Part shown: one piece after another, positions 16,828 to 26,370 of the stretch | How positions within the stretch are numbered: position 1 is the stretch's first letter | How the letters are laid out: the number at the start of each line of letters is the position of its first letter | Assembly (NCBI GenBank): GCA_026709505.1 | Contig: JAPOSW010000067.1 | Coordinates: 1 to 60,229, forward strand | Direction of reading: 5' to 3' | DNA: 60,229 nucleotides | DNA from: Gammaproteobacteria bacterium | Lineage (GTDB): Bacteria > Pseudomonadota > Gammaproteobacteria > Arenicellales > Poriferihabitantaceae | Notes under the pieces: generated by a model | Databases searched by the model: none | What the model was told of the DNA's origin: nothing | The model's input: only the letters and a program-made list of their open reading frames with translations | Program-made: the position numbers and the translations under genes

Positions 16828-18084
16828 ATGAGCGGATATCAGCGTCAACAAGTTAGCATTCTTCTATCCCGTCTTGAAGAACGGCCGGAACGGATGATTG
16901 TAGTTTCAGGTCCTCGTCAAACCGGTAAAACTACACTAGTCAGGCAGGCTTTGAGTCGAACAGCGCTTGAATACTCTTATCTTGCCATTGATGACAACGA
17001 GCAGGAGTTGTTCGAGATACCTCATGAGTATTCTGATTATCCTGTCGGACAAATGGATGCGCGAGATAGTAAATGGCTGGTTCGAGAATGGAGAAAGGCC
17101 CGTAATTCCGCAAGAAATTCCGAACGGGGTTTCGTTTTGGTGTTAGACGAGATTCAGAAGATTTCGCAGTGGTCGGAGACGGTCAAGGGGCTCTGGGATG
17201 CTGACCGAATGACCGGGATCGATATGCACGTCATCATTCTCGGATCCGCTCCGCTACGGATGCAGCAGGGTCTTACGGAAAGTCTCGCGGGGCGATTTGA
17301 ATTGATTCGGGTAAACCACTGGTCATTCAAGGAGATGGTCGATGCCTTCAACTATGACTTGGAAAGCTATGTCTACTTTGGAGGCTACCCCGGTGGAGCA
17401 CAACAGATTCACGATGAACCACGCTGGCGTGAATATGTTCGCGCATCACTGGTAGAGCCAGTTTTTGACAGGGATATTCTTGCCTTGACTCGCGTCGACA
17501 AACCCGCATTGATGAGAAACCTGTTTGAACTCGGTTGTGCCTATTCTGGTCAGATTCTTTCCTACAACAAGATGTTGGGATCGCTTCAGGGTGCCGGGAA
17601 TACAACAACTCTTGCCCACTATCTGAACCTTCTGACGAATGCCGGACTGATTGCCGGTTTGGAAAAGTATGCCGTCCAGCCCTTTCGAAGACGGGCATCA
17701 ATCCCCAAGCTGAATGTCCTCAATACCGCTTTCGCATCGGCCTATTCTGGATATTCTACGTTCGAGAAAGCTTTGGCTGACAGGACTTTCTGGGGGCGGA
17801 TGATTGAGAGCGCTGTTGGTGCTCACCTGTACAATACGGGAATACCTGATATCAAACTGCATTATTGGCGAAAAAGCCCTCATGAAGTGGATTTTGTTCT
17901 GGTCAAGGACCGAAGACTGATTGGAATTGAGGTCAAGAGTTCGTCTTACCATGGCAGTCATGGCGGCCTGTCGGCATTTGAAAAAGAGTTTTCTCCAGAA
18001 AAAATACTTCTGGTTGGCGATCCGGGCATTTCGCTTGTGGAGTTTCTGATTGAACCTGCAAACCACTGGTTTGAGACGAGCTGA
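16828..18084 (+). CDS. AAA_14/DUF4143 ATPase, first gene of a two-gene operon
   Basis: P-loop ATPase of the large bacterial and archaeal family with an AAA_14 core and DUF4143 tail. Walker A is GPRQTGKT (28-35), Walker B is LVLDEIQ (104-110), and IILGSAPLRMQQGLTESLAGRF is the typical sensor/'SLAGR' region. The C-terminus has HEVDFVLVKDRRLIGIEVK, the D...ExK pattern of a restriction-endonuclease-like fold. Length (418 aa) is normal. The stop overlaps the start of the NACHT-like gene in TGATG, so the two are translationally coupled. Family members are often lone genes with no defined function; the tight pairing here is the notable point. It may license or restrain the larger partner, which is inference. 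Confidence 0.85.
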   Translation: MSGYQRQQVSILLSRLEERPERMIVVSGPRQTGKTTLVRQALSRTALEYSYLAIDDNEQELFEIPHEYSDYPVGQMDARDSKWLVREWRKARNSARNSERGFVLVLDEIQKISQWSETVKGLWDADRMTGIDMHVIILGSAPLRMQQGLTESLAGRFELIRVNHWSFKEMVDAFNYDLESYVYFGGYPGGAQQIHDEPRWREYVRASLVEPVFDRDILALTRVDKPALMRNLFELGCAYSGQILSYNKMLGSLQGAGNTTTLAHYLNLLTNAGLIAGLEKYAVQPFRRRASIPKLNVLNTAFASAYSGYSTFEKALADRTFWGRMIESAVGAHLYNTGIPDIKLHYWRKSPHEVDFVLVKDRRLIGIEVKSSSYHGSHGGLSAFEKEFSPEKILLVGDPGISLVEFLIEPANHWFETS

Positions 18085-21000
18085 TGCCAATTGTCGATAG
18101 AACCTGCACTGTCGAAAACAATTTGGCTGGACAGGGCAAGCAGGAGGAATCGAAACCGCTTGGCGAATATAAAAACACGCCTGCTTACGTCCTACTCGGC
18201 GACCCGGGCTCGGGAAAGTCAACCGCTTTCCGTCAGGAGTCTGATGAATCGCAGGACGCTATGTATATCCCGGCTAGGGACATTATCACATTTGATGCAA
18301 GCAATCATCCAGAATGGCAAAACAAGACGCTTTTTATTGACGGACTTGACGAAATACGAGCTGGTTCATGTGATTTTCGTACACCCTTCGATCGCATTCG
18401 AGCCACACTCGACAAATTAGGTTGCCCATGCTTTCGCATATCTTGCCGAGAAGCGGACTGGCTTGGTGCTCTCGATAAGGAATATCTTCAAATAGTCTCG
18501 CCCGATAGAAAAGTCCTGATCCTCCACCTCGATCCTATCACCGAAGAAGACATCAAACATATCTTATCGGGCAGGCTCAATGAAACGGATATCGATTCTT
18601 TCATTGAGAAAGTGAAAAATCACGGGCTTGATCAACTTTTGCTTAATCCATTAACACTTGATTTACTGGTAAAAGCCATTGACGATGGCGAATGGCCAAC
18701 CACCCGGAAGGATGTGTTTGAACGGGCTTGCCGAATCCTGTCCGAAGAGCACAATAATGACCATAGAGTGGGGGCTAGGACGCAGTTTTCGAATCCAGAT
18801 CAATTGCTGGATACAGCAGGGTATCTTTGCGTGATACAGTTGATAACGGGCAACGCTGGCTATGCGCTGAGCATTGCGGCCAAGGTTCCCGAATTCCCAT
18901 TCATTGAGGAAATTGACGACAACTGTATTTCATCTCGAAAGAACACGTTGCAAAAAAGGTTATTCAAGAGTTGCGGTGAAGGGCGTATTGAGCCGATACA
19001 CCGCCACGTTGCCGAATTTCTGGCGGCTAGGCACCTCGCGCGCCGGATAGATCAGGAAGGATTACCATTAAGGCGGATTCTTGCCCTCATAACCGGAGAG
19101 GACGGCATCGTGATTTCTGGCTTGCGAGGCCTTTCTGCATGGCTGGCCGTCTTCTGCATGGATCATCGGAGAGCAATTGTCGATCGCGACCCTCTAGGAG
19201 TTGTGCTGTACGGCGATGTGCGCCAATTCAGCCGTAATGACAAACTCTACCTGCTTGATACCCTGCATGAAGAAGCCAGGAAATATCCGTGGTTTCGTAT
19301 ATCCCATTGGAAATGCTCTCCCTTTGGAGGCATCGCCACGCCCGACATGGAAAGCGAATTCAGGCGCATCCTGACCTCTTCGGATCGAAACCCTGCCTAT
19401 CAGGAGTTCGTGCTGTGTGCACTTGATGCCATGCTCCATGGAGACAGAATGTCAGTGCTTGATGAAGTCCTGATGGATATTGTTCGTACTGTCGATTGGG
19501 GACCGGAGGTACGCCATCGTGCGCTTGAGGTAATCTGCCGCTTTGCCAAAACCGATCATGAGAATATATCAAGGATGAAGTCGCTGCTTGATGAAATCAA
19601 TTGTGGTGCCTTCTATGATCCCTACGAGAGGCTTAGTGGACTGCTGTTATTGAAACTCTACCCCCAAACCGTTACGGCCGAAACCGTGTTCGACTATCTT
19701 AAAGCCCCGGATGATCCTGGCTTTATCGGGACCTATACTTTCTTTTGGAAACAGATCCTGCTTGAAAAGTCTTCCGACAACGAAATCAAGATATTGCTTG
19801 ACCAGATTGCATCAAGGCCCGATATCACAAATCCAATTCTTGGGCATCTTCCATGGTTCAAGAAATGTATTTCACGTTTGCTTGAAAGGGGAGTAAATGA
19901 ATACGGAACTTCTATTGAGACGAACCGGTTACATGAATGGCTCGGCATTGGCATTGACAACCGCTGGCATAGACTGGACCCGATGCGAAACTGGCTTGGG
20001 AATCACCCTGAAATTCAGAAGAAACTGATAACCTTATGGGAACAGAATTGCCGTGAAAACGGACATTTCAATCTCTGCATGACCAAGATGAAAGAGCGTC
20101 TTTACTTTGCAAAACCACCCGACGACTATGGCTTATGGTGTCTTGGTCATCTATCTGCATCATCCAACGATGATATAGCCAGATATTGGCTAAAGCAATC
20201 AGTAAATGCCATCAGCAACCAGCAAGGCAACGCAGGACTGTCGCTAGAGGAAATTGAGCAAGCCGTTGAAAACAACCAGCGACACCAGGTTCTTATCAAA
20301 GAAATGCTATCCTGCCCGGTCAATGGTGAAGAGCGGGCATTTCGTCTGAGTCGAGACTGGCAAGAACAAAAAAAACAGGAAAAAAGAGAGAAGTGGCTGA
20401 AATACGTCAAGTCCCAGATGCATGCCTTGAAGAAAGGAACCGCCCATCCCCGACTGCTATACGATCTGGCCAGCGCATATTTCGGTTTCTATCCCGACTT
20501 TGAAGGAGCAACATCTTCTGAACAGCTTTTGAATTTATTAGGTTGCGATGAAAGCCTAGTTGAATGCGCCCTTGAGGGTTTTCGAGGATCCATTTACCGA
20601 GACGATGTTCCAGAAGTCGAGGAAATTTTCCTTCTCGCTACAGGCAGTGAAGAGCATTTGCTTGGTCGGGCATGGCTTGCCGGGATGGTCGAGAATACTC
20701 ATATAGATCCATATTTTGCACTTGGAATGAGCGATGGACCGCTCCGAAAAGCGCTTGCGTTTTACCTGACCAAAAGCATTGAGGGTGACGACGACGAAGC
20801 TTGGTTCGATCGGTCGCTTGAATCCCGGCCGGAAGTGCTTGCTGAAACCCTGATCCACTATGTGCGCAGAATGTTGCACCGAAAAGCCAGGAACCTTTCT
20901 GGCATGCGGCACCTGCTGTCTAAGCTGGCTTTTGACTCCAAATACAGCCAGATTGCCAGACAGGCCATGCCAGCAATGTTGAAATCGTTCCCGGCACGTT

Positions 21001-22163
21001 GCAGTAACGAGCAACTTGAATTATTGCATGCGATGTTGATATCAGCCATGGATTGCCTCGATAGAGATGCATTGCGGGTGCAGATTGAAGACAAGCTGAA
21101 CCTGTCCAGCATGAACGAGTCTCAGCGCGTATGTTGGCTGGTCGCCGGCTTGGTCACCGCCCCCAATTTTTTTGAGAAGAGGCTGTCAGAATTCATGGAA
21201 GGAAATGAGAGTCGCGCCCGACATCTCGCTAAATTTCTTTCATTTGGCCTACAAGACTGGTTGCTTCAGAAAGATCTGCCGGTGTCGGCAGTTCGTCTTC
21301 TTGTCGAAATTCTGGGCCGCTACTTTGCGCCATATTCCTCTAAAGGTTGCGTCAGGAAAACATCGACAATGTTTGCGGCAGGCATAATCGAGAGAATGAT
21401 CAATTTCCTTGCTTCAGATGCTAGTTCGGAATCTACCGAAACTCTTGTTTCCCTATCTAAAAACCAGCATCTGGAAAATTGGCGAGTGCGCGTTCTGGAT
21501 GCCCGGTTCAATCAACGTACTGTTCGCAGGGAGGCGTGGTTCCAGCATGCGAATATCGGTCAGATCGTTTCCACACTGGAAAACAGTCATCCTGCCAACG
21601 CCGGTGATCTTGCCGCACTGACTATCGATATTCTTGATGACATGGCTCGGCGTATAAGAGATGGCAATACCGACGACTACAATCAATTTTGGAACGAGGC
21701 AAAGGATGGCCGGCCTGCAACACCGAAACATGAAGATCTTTGCAGGGATGCATTGCTGTCCGACCTGCAACGGCAGCTTGCTCCATATCAGGTTGATGCA
21801 CAGCCTGAAGGCCATTACGTCGGAGACAAACGTGCCGACATCCGTATTTCCTTTGGAGGGTTAGATGGCCCGGCAATACCGGTGGAAATCAAGAAGAATT
21901 CTCATAATGACTTGTGGAAAGCCATTCACAATCAACTCATAGATCGTTATACCAGAGATGATCGCTCGGGCGGATACGGTATCTATTTGGTGTTTTGGTT
22001 CGGTTCCGAAAACGACATGCCGCTGTCACAGCAAGGCAGACGACCAAGCACTCCGAAGGAACTGGCCAATGGGCTGTTGGAAAACTTGACCGATGAGGAG
22101 AAAAGGAAGATATCAGTCTGTGTCATTGATGTGACGTTGCTACGCGCCCCGAAAACAGAATAA
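18084..22163 (+). CDS. 1359-residue NACHT/STAND-like ATPase with C-terminal nuclease-like domain
   Basis: Large intracellular NTPase, probably an anti-phage sensor-effector. Walker A is GDPGSGKST (39-47) and Walker B is LFIDGLDEI (83-91), the doubled-acid pattern of NACHT proteins; ISCREADW follows as the sensor-1 region, then a winged-helix-like part with LLLNPLTLDLLVKAI and VFERACRILSEEH. The long middle (about 300-1200) is made of helical pairs such as QEFVLCALDAML and VRHRALEVICRFA, suggesting HEAT/ARM-like ligand-sensing repeats. The last ~110 residues contain ADIRISF, PVEIKK and a following QLIDRYTR: a PD-(D/E)XK arrangement. Sensor-effector order is reversed relative to Avs proteins, whose nuclease is N-terminal. 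Coupled to the upstream ATPase. Exact family not recognised. Confidence 0.82.
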   Translation: MPIVDRTCTVENNLAGQGKQEESKPLGEYKNTPAYVLLGDPGSGKSTAFRQESDESQDAMYIPARDIITFDASNHPEWQNKTLFIDGLDEIRAGSCDFRTPFDRIRATLDKLGCPCFRISCREADWLGALDKEYLQIVSPDRKVLILHLDPITEEDIKHILSGRLNETDIDSFIEKVKNHGLDQLLLNPLTLDLLVKAIDDGEWPTTRKDVFERACRILSEEHNNDHRVGARTQFSNPDQLLDTAGYLCVIQLITGNAGYALSIAAKVPEFPFIEEIDDNCISSRKNTLQKRLFKSCGEGRIEPIHRHVAEFLAARHLARRIDQEGLPLRRILALITGEDGIVISGLRGLSAWLAVFCMDHRRAIVDRDPLGVVLYGDVRQFSRNDKLYLLDTLHEEARKYPWFRISHWKCSPFGGIATPDMESEFRRILTSSDRNPAYQEFVLCALDAMLHGDRMSVLDEVLMDIVRTVDWGPEVRHRALEVICRFAKTDHENISRMKSLLDEINCGAFYDPYERLSGLLLLKLYPQTVTAETVFDYLKAPDDPGFIGTYTFFWKQILLEKSSDNEIKILLDQIASRPDITNPILGHLPWFKKCISRLLERGVNEYGTSIETNRLHEWLGIGIDNRWHRLDPMRNWLGNHPEIQKKLITLWEQNCRENGHFNLCMTKMKERLYFAKPPDDYGLWCLGHLSASSNDDIARYWLKQSVNAISNQQGNAGLSLEEIEQAVENNQRHQVLIKEMLSCPVNGEERAFRLSRDWQEQKKQEKREKWLKYVKSQMHALKKGTAHPRLLYDLASAYFGFYPDFEGATSSEQLLNLLGCDESLVECALEGFRGSIYRDDVPEVEEIFLLATGSEEHLLGRAWLAGMVENTHIDPYFALGMSDGPLRKALAFYLTKSIEGDDDEAWFDRSLESRPEVLAETLIHYVRRMLHRKARNLSGMRHLLSKLAFDSKYSQIARQAMPAMLKSFPARCSNEQLELLHAMLISAMDCLDRDALRVQIEDKLNLSSMNESQRVCWLVAGLVTAPNFFEKRLSEFMEGNESRARHLAKFLSFGLQDWLLQKDLPVSAVRLLVEILGRYFAPYSSKGCVRKTSTMFAAGIIERMINFLASDASSESTETLVSLSKNQHLENWRVRVLDARFNQRTVRREAWFQHANIGQIVSTLENSHPANAGDLAALTIDILDDMARRIRDGNTDDYNQFWNEAKDGRPATPKHEDLCRDALLSDLQRQLAPYQVDAQPEGHYVGDKRADIRISFGGLDGPAIPVEIKKNSHNDLWKAIHNQLIDRYTRDDRSGGYGIYLVFWFGSENDMPLSQQGRRPSTPKELANGLLENLTDEEKRKISVCVIDVTLLRAPKTE

Positions 22164-22482
22164 TACCAGTTGTATTCTGACAAATAGGGATTGCTGCCTG
22201 TCGGTATATCTGCTTGACTTTTATTGTCGAAACAGTCGGCTCCGCAGTTCCTGTCAGGTCCATGTCTTGATCTATGAAACTGGGTTTAATAGTGTCTGCT
22301 TTAGAGGTGTCTTGCAGTAAAGTCAATCACATAGCTCCTGCAAAGATACCGAATAGTAGAAGTCGGGTTAAGCCTGAAAACTTGATGGGTCTTGGGTAAT
22401 GAGTATGAATATCTTATTGACTGCTTGCAAAGTTTAATTTATGATAAATAGAATATAAACTTCTATATATCATAAATAATAC
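22164..22482. other. 319-bp intergenic stretch
   Basis: No ORF with coding character. The last 50 bp are very AT-rich and hold the inverted repeat and presumed promoter of the next ATPase gene. Confidence 0.6.
22438..22482 (+). promoter_or_regulatory. AT-rich inverted repeat before the second AAA_14 gene
   Basis: TTTATGATA (22438-22446) and TATCATAAA (22468-22476) are perfect 9-bp inverted arms 21 nt apart. The right arm ends 6 nt before ATG 22483. No Shine-Dalgarno sequence is visible, again suggesting a leaderless or very short leader. The sequence differs from the repeat before the 16828 gene, but the arrangement is the same. Confidence 0.5.
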
Positions 22483-23640
22483 ATGAGAGTTCAAAGAGGA
22501 AGATACATCGATCAACTCCAATACCTAGTTGAGAATTCTCCAGTAACAGCGTTGCTAGGACCCAGACAGTGCGGCAAAACTACCCTTGCAAAAGAATTTG
22601 GAAAAATTCACAAGTCCCATTATTTCGATCTTGAATCAAGTGCTGATTCAACTGTATTGCAGAATCCGGAAACTGTGCTGTCTGAATTGGAGGGCCTGGT
22701 TATTCTTGATGAAATCCAACTGATGCCGAACTTGTTCAATGCGCTGCGCGTTTTGATTGATAGGTTTGAGAGGAAATGCAGATTCTTGATTCTCGGCAGC
22801 GCCAACCCGAGCTTGATGAAAAATATTTCTCAATCACTTGCGGGTCGCGTTGACTTCCTTGATATGGGAGGGTTCGATGTTTCAGAAGTCGGCATCGATC
22901 ATTATTCAAGGCTTTGGCTGAGGGGTAGCTACCCCGATAGCTATCTGGCCAATAGTGAAAGCTTGAGTATTCGCCGCAGGAATGCATTGATTCGGACACA
23001 TGTGGAGAGAGACTTGCCGATGCTGGGGTTTTCAATTCCAGCTGCAAGAATACGCCAGTTCTGGAACATGTTGGCACATTCACATGGGCAAATATGGAAT
23101 GCGTCAAGGATTGCCAGGTCTATGGGGATTTCCTATCATACGGTACAAAACTATCTGGACATACTTACCGGAACGTATATTGTTCGCCAGCTTCAGCCCT
23201 GGCACGAGAATTTTGGCAAGAGGCAGGTCAAGGCCCCGAAAGTCTATTTGCAAGATTGCGGCTTGCTACACGCAATGTTGAACATTCATGATCGAAGGAC
23301 GCTGTATTCCCACCCTGGGAGCGGGGCATCCTGGGAAGGGTTCGTTATCGAACAGGTTCTGAGGGAATTGCAAGTCGAAACAGCATGGTATTGGGCAGCA
23401 CATTCCGGGGGAGAGCTGGATCTGTTCACTGAGTTTGAAGGATTGAGAATCGGAATTGAAATCAAATTAAGCGAGGCCCCAAAGCCCTCGTCAAGCACTT
23501 ACCGACTCTGCAATTTATTGAAACTGCATCATTTATTTGTGATATCAAGAACACCTCGATCATTTCAGGTGTCCGATCAAGTCAGATTTCTATCGATACA
23601 GGATTTGACCAGTCTTCGTCAATTGATTAGACAGGAATAA
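22483..23640 (+). CDS. AAA_14/DUF4143 ATPase (lone)
   Basis: Second member of the family seen at 16828. Walker A is GPRQCGKT (26-33), Walker B VILDEIQLMP, sensor region FLILGSANPSLM with SLAGRVDFLDM, and the C-terminal ELDLFTEFEGLRIGIEIK forms the D...ExK pattern. DUF4143 features such as RTHVERDLPMLGF and SYHTVQNYLDILTGTYIV (winged-helix-like) lie between. Length (385 aa) is complete. It has no coupled partner: the next gene starts 178 nt on. Sequence differs clearly from the first copy, so they are separate acquisitions rather than a recent duplication. Confidence 0.88.
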   Translation: MRVQRGRYIDQLQYLVENSPVTALLGPRQCGKTTLAKEFGKIHKSHYFDLESSADSTVLQNPETVLSELEGLVILDEIQLMPNLFNALRVLIDRFERKCRFLILGSANPSLMKNISQSLAGRVDFLDMGGFDVSEVGIDHYSRLWLRGSYPDSYLANSESLSIRRRNALIRTHVERDLPMLGFSIPAARIRQFWNMLAHSHGQIWNASRIARSMGISYHTVQNYLDILTGTYIVRQLQPWHENFGKRQVKAPKVYLQDCGLLHAMLNIHDRRTLYSHPGSGASWEGFVIEQVLRELQVETAWYWAAHSGGELDLFTEFEGLRIGIEIKLSEAPKPSSSTYRLCNLLKLHHLFVISRTPRSFQVSDQVRFLSIQDLTSLRQLIRQE

Positions 23641-23818
23641 TGACAATCGAATTCGATAGCACATGACTGCATCAGGTGGAATTTTATGACTGCCAGAAAG
23701 TGCTAAACTAATCACGGAGATAAACGGTTCCTACATCGAAAGCTAACTGTTGCGAAATCTCCAGTTCTATATACCTGAAGCCCATTGCTTAATGCGCAAC
23801 TACTGTTTTGACCCTTCC

Positions 23819-25091
23819 ATGAATCACGATCCCTTTCCCAAACCACAGCCTGCCGATCCATTGCCTTTGAAGGCATGGCTGAAGCTCACTGACCGCGCTG
23901 AAGTCGGCAGGGAACCCTTTTTTCGAGGGCGCGATTCGGAATACAAGGTTTTCCGCGATGCTGTATCAAGCCTTGAGGAAGGGCATATTGGTGGCGGCAC
24001 AATGATTTTCAAGGGTGCACCGGGTGCAGGAAAGACAGCCCTAATGGCGGAGTGCATGGAGGCGGTTCGTCTTCATTCAACGCCGGGTGATCCATGGGTG
24101 GCAGTTGATATCAACCCAGAGAACCTGGAGTCTTCTGTTGAAGTTGTGAAGTTGATTGTTGAAGCGGTGAATGCGGAAGGCCAACGGCTGTCGGAGACAG
24201 CGCCCGGTAGTGGCGCGAAAAAGCTGGAAGGCATTCTGGAAATAGGTCAAAAAATGCAGCCGGAACTATCAGAGAGAGGTATTGGTGTTGCAGCTATTTC
24301 TATCGGAGGTAAGCCGAAGCATGATGAGGAAATGAATGTTTACCCACAACGTGTTTTTCAAGGTGCAGCAGAACTATTGAAAAACTACCGCATTGTAGTA
24401 TTTGTTGATGAAGCGCCGACCATTCCGGTTTCAAACAAGACCAAAGGTGTAGTGCGTTGCTTGAGCAAACCCCCAGCACGCATCCCTCTGGTGGCCGCCT
24501 TCTTCGGTTTAAGTAATACCGAAAAGGTATTGGATGATTGCGGTTTGTCGCGACCTCGCAGAGGACGCGTAGTAGCTTTGGGTACTTTTTCAGATGAGGA
24601 CACAGCATGTGCAATCCAAAGCATATTCGACACCTATCGATTCACGGGCGATGCTCAGGCAGCATGGGTTAATGCCCTTGCAGAACTTTCACAGGGCTGG
24701 CCTCAGCATATCAACAGTGTATCAGTAGCTGCTGGGCAGATAATTCACGATAATGGTGGAAGCATCACTAAAAATTTGCTGCGGCAGGCAATGACACTTG
24801 GCCAGAAACTGAAAGAACTTCTATGCCCGCAGGCTTCGTGCCTGCTCTCAGGATCCCGTCCTCTACAGACAGCTGGCGTTAGCCGAGAATGAAGCCCCGG
24901 ATGAAATCTTTTCCCTTCCTGCACTACGCGAACTGACTGCACCAATGTTGGCGGATTCAACAACATTTGACGACTTTCTGGATAATGCCTTGCATGCTGG
25001 CATTTTGATGGAGATCGAAAATCCTCCCAAATACTATCGGATACCCATTCCGTCTTTTGGCGATTACTTAAGGTCATTGCCAGAAAGATAG
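23819..25091 (+). pseudogene. AAA ATPase interrupted by one frameshift
   Basis: Start set at ATG 23819 (MNHDPFPKPQ); the frame opens earlier at TTG 23750. FFRGRDSEYKVFRDAV is the 'F-GR-E' entry of ORC/Cdc6-like AAA proteins; Walker A is GAPGAGKT (66-73) and Walker B is VVFVDEAP. The frame runs into out-of-phase sequence after LGQKLKE near 24815 and stops at 24892. In the neighbouring frame it resumes as FYARRLRACSQDPVLYRQ, continues with AENEAPDEIF and a winged-helix-like end, and stops at 25091. One base insertion near 24820 explains this. Related in layout to the ATPase at 45458-46714. Repaired length ~423 aa. Sequencing error is possible. Confidence 0.75.
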
Positions 25092-25230
25092 CCGGACGAC
25101 AGAAAATAAAACACGGATGGTGTCCCGTTTGATGGACAGTCATGTTGCCGTGAAAAGATTTGCCTGGCTGATTCGGCTAGCTGCATCTAGGCGGGGCCTG
25201 CCATCGAGATTGACAAGGAATATTGGATAA

Positions 25231-26358
25231 ATGAACTTCGACTCACCAAGAAAAAGAATGCGCTCCTACATACAGCGCATTGCAACCGGCCCTGAACTCA
25301 GCAAGCCGCTAACGCGAGAACAGGCCAGAGACGGCTTTCAAATCATTCTCAATCATCAAGTTGATCCTGTTCAGACGGCGATTTTCCTGATTGCGCTTCG
25401 CATGAAACGGGAAACCGATGACGAGAATCTGGGCGTTCTGGATGCCCTGAAAGAGCGTTGCCGGCATGCGAATATCAAGGCCGATGAATTGCTGTCCATT
25501 TCCGATCCATTCAATGGATTTGTCCGAGGATTGCCGGCCACTCCCTTTTTGCCGGCAGTACTCGCGGCTTGCGGACTGCCGGCATATCTTCATGGGGTGC
25601 ACCAGATGGGTCCAAAATACGGGATAACCGGACATCAGGTACTTGAAGCAGCTGGATATTCAGTCGATTTATCGCCCGGGAATGCGGCCAGACAGCTGGA
25701 AGATCCAAAAGCCGGATGGGCTTATCTTGATCAGCAGCAGTACCTGCCGGAGCTGCATGAACTTTGCGGGCTGCGTGACAAAATGGTCAAGCGATCACTG
25801 ATTTCGACTCTGGAAGTTGCCATAAAACCAGTATCCGGCAAATCCAGAACCCATCTCTATACTGGTTATGTGCACAAGGCCTATCCTCCGGTTTATGAAG
25901 CGATAGCGAGACATGCTGGATTTCAGTCAATGATCCTGGTTAAAGGGGTTGAAGGCGGGTGCATTCCTTCCCTGAGCCAGGTTTCAAGATATTTCGGATA
26001 TGTTGATGACTCCCCTCTTGTCATGCACAAGCTGTCTCCATTTGAAGTGGGGATCGAACGGGAAAAACGCATGGTTCCTGTGGATGAAGAGCATGCTGAG
26101 GCTTTCGAAAATAGCAGCTTCCACAATATCAAGGCACTGGCCCCGGTTGTTTCAGCCACCCTTGAATTAGGGCGGGAGGCACTGGCTGGTGCACGCGGAC
26201 CCATGTATGACAGTCTAGTTTACGGTGCCGCAATAGCACTTATGCATACCGGCAAGGCCGGATCCTGGCAGGAAGCGGGAGAGATTTCTCGTCATGCGTT
26301 AATGAGCGGCGAAGCCAGGGCCCGGTTCGATGCCGGCTGTGCATGCAACAAGGGTTGA
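25231..26358 (+). CDS. TrpD2/YbiB-like glycosyltransferase-family-3 protein
   Basis: Anthranilate-phosphoribosyltransferase fold, but of the divergent TrpD2 group (E. coli YbiB), whose members bind nucleic acids and have lost anthranilate activity. The N-terminal helical domain has PLTREQARDGFQIIL and QTAIFLIALRMKRET. In the catalytic domain the usual KHGN is replaced by LHGVHQMGPKYGIT, and GYSVDL, RTHLYTGYVHKAY and ILVKGVEGG follow. Length (375 aa) is normal. It stands alone, away from other trp genes, which also argues against tryptophan synthesis. Confidence 0.78.
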   Translation: MNFDSPRKRMRSYIQRIATGPELSKPLTREQARDGFQIILNHQVDPVQTAIFLIALRMKRETDDENLGVLDALKERCRHANIKADELLSISDPFNGFVRGLPATPFLPAVLAACGLPAYLHGVHQMGPKYGITGHQVLEAAGYSVDLSPGNAARQLEDPKAGWAYLDQQQYLPELHELCGLRDKMVKRSLISTLEVAIKPVSGKSRTHLYTGYVHKAYPPVYEAIARHAGFQSMILVKGVEGGCIPSLSQVSRYFGYVDDSPLVMHKLSPFEVGIEREKRMVPVDEEHAEAFENSSFHNIKALAPVVSATLELGREALAGARGPMYDSLVYGAAIALMHTGKAGSWQEAGEISRHALMSGEARARFDAGCACNKG

Positions 26359-26370
26359 GAGAGCACGAAG

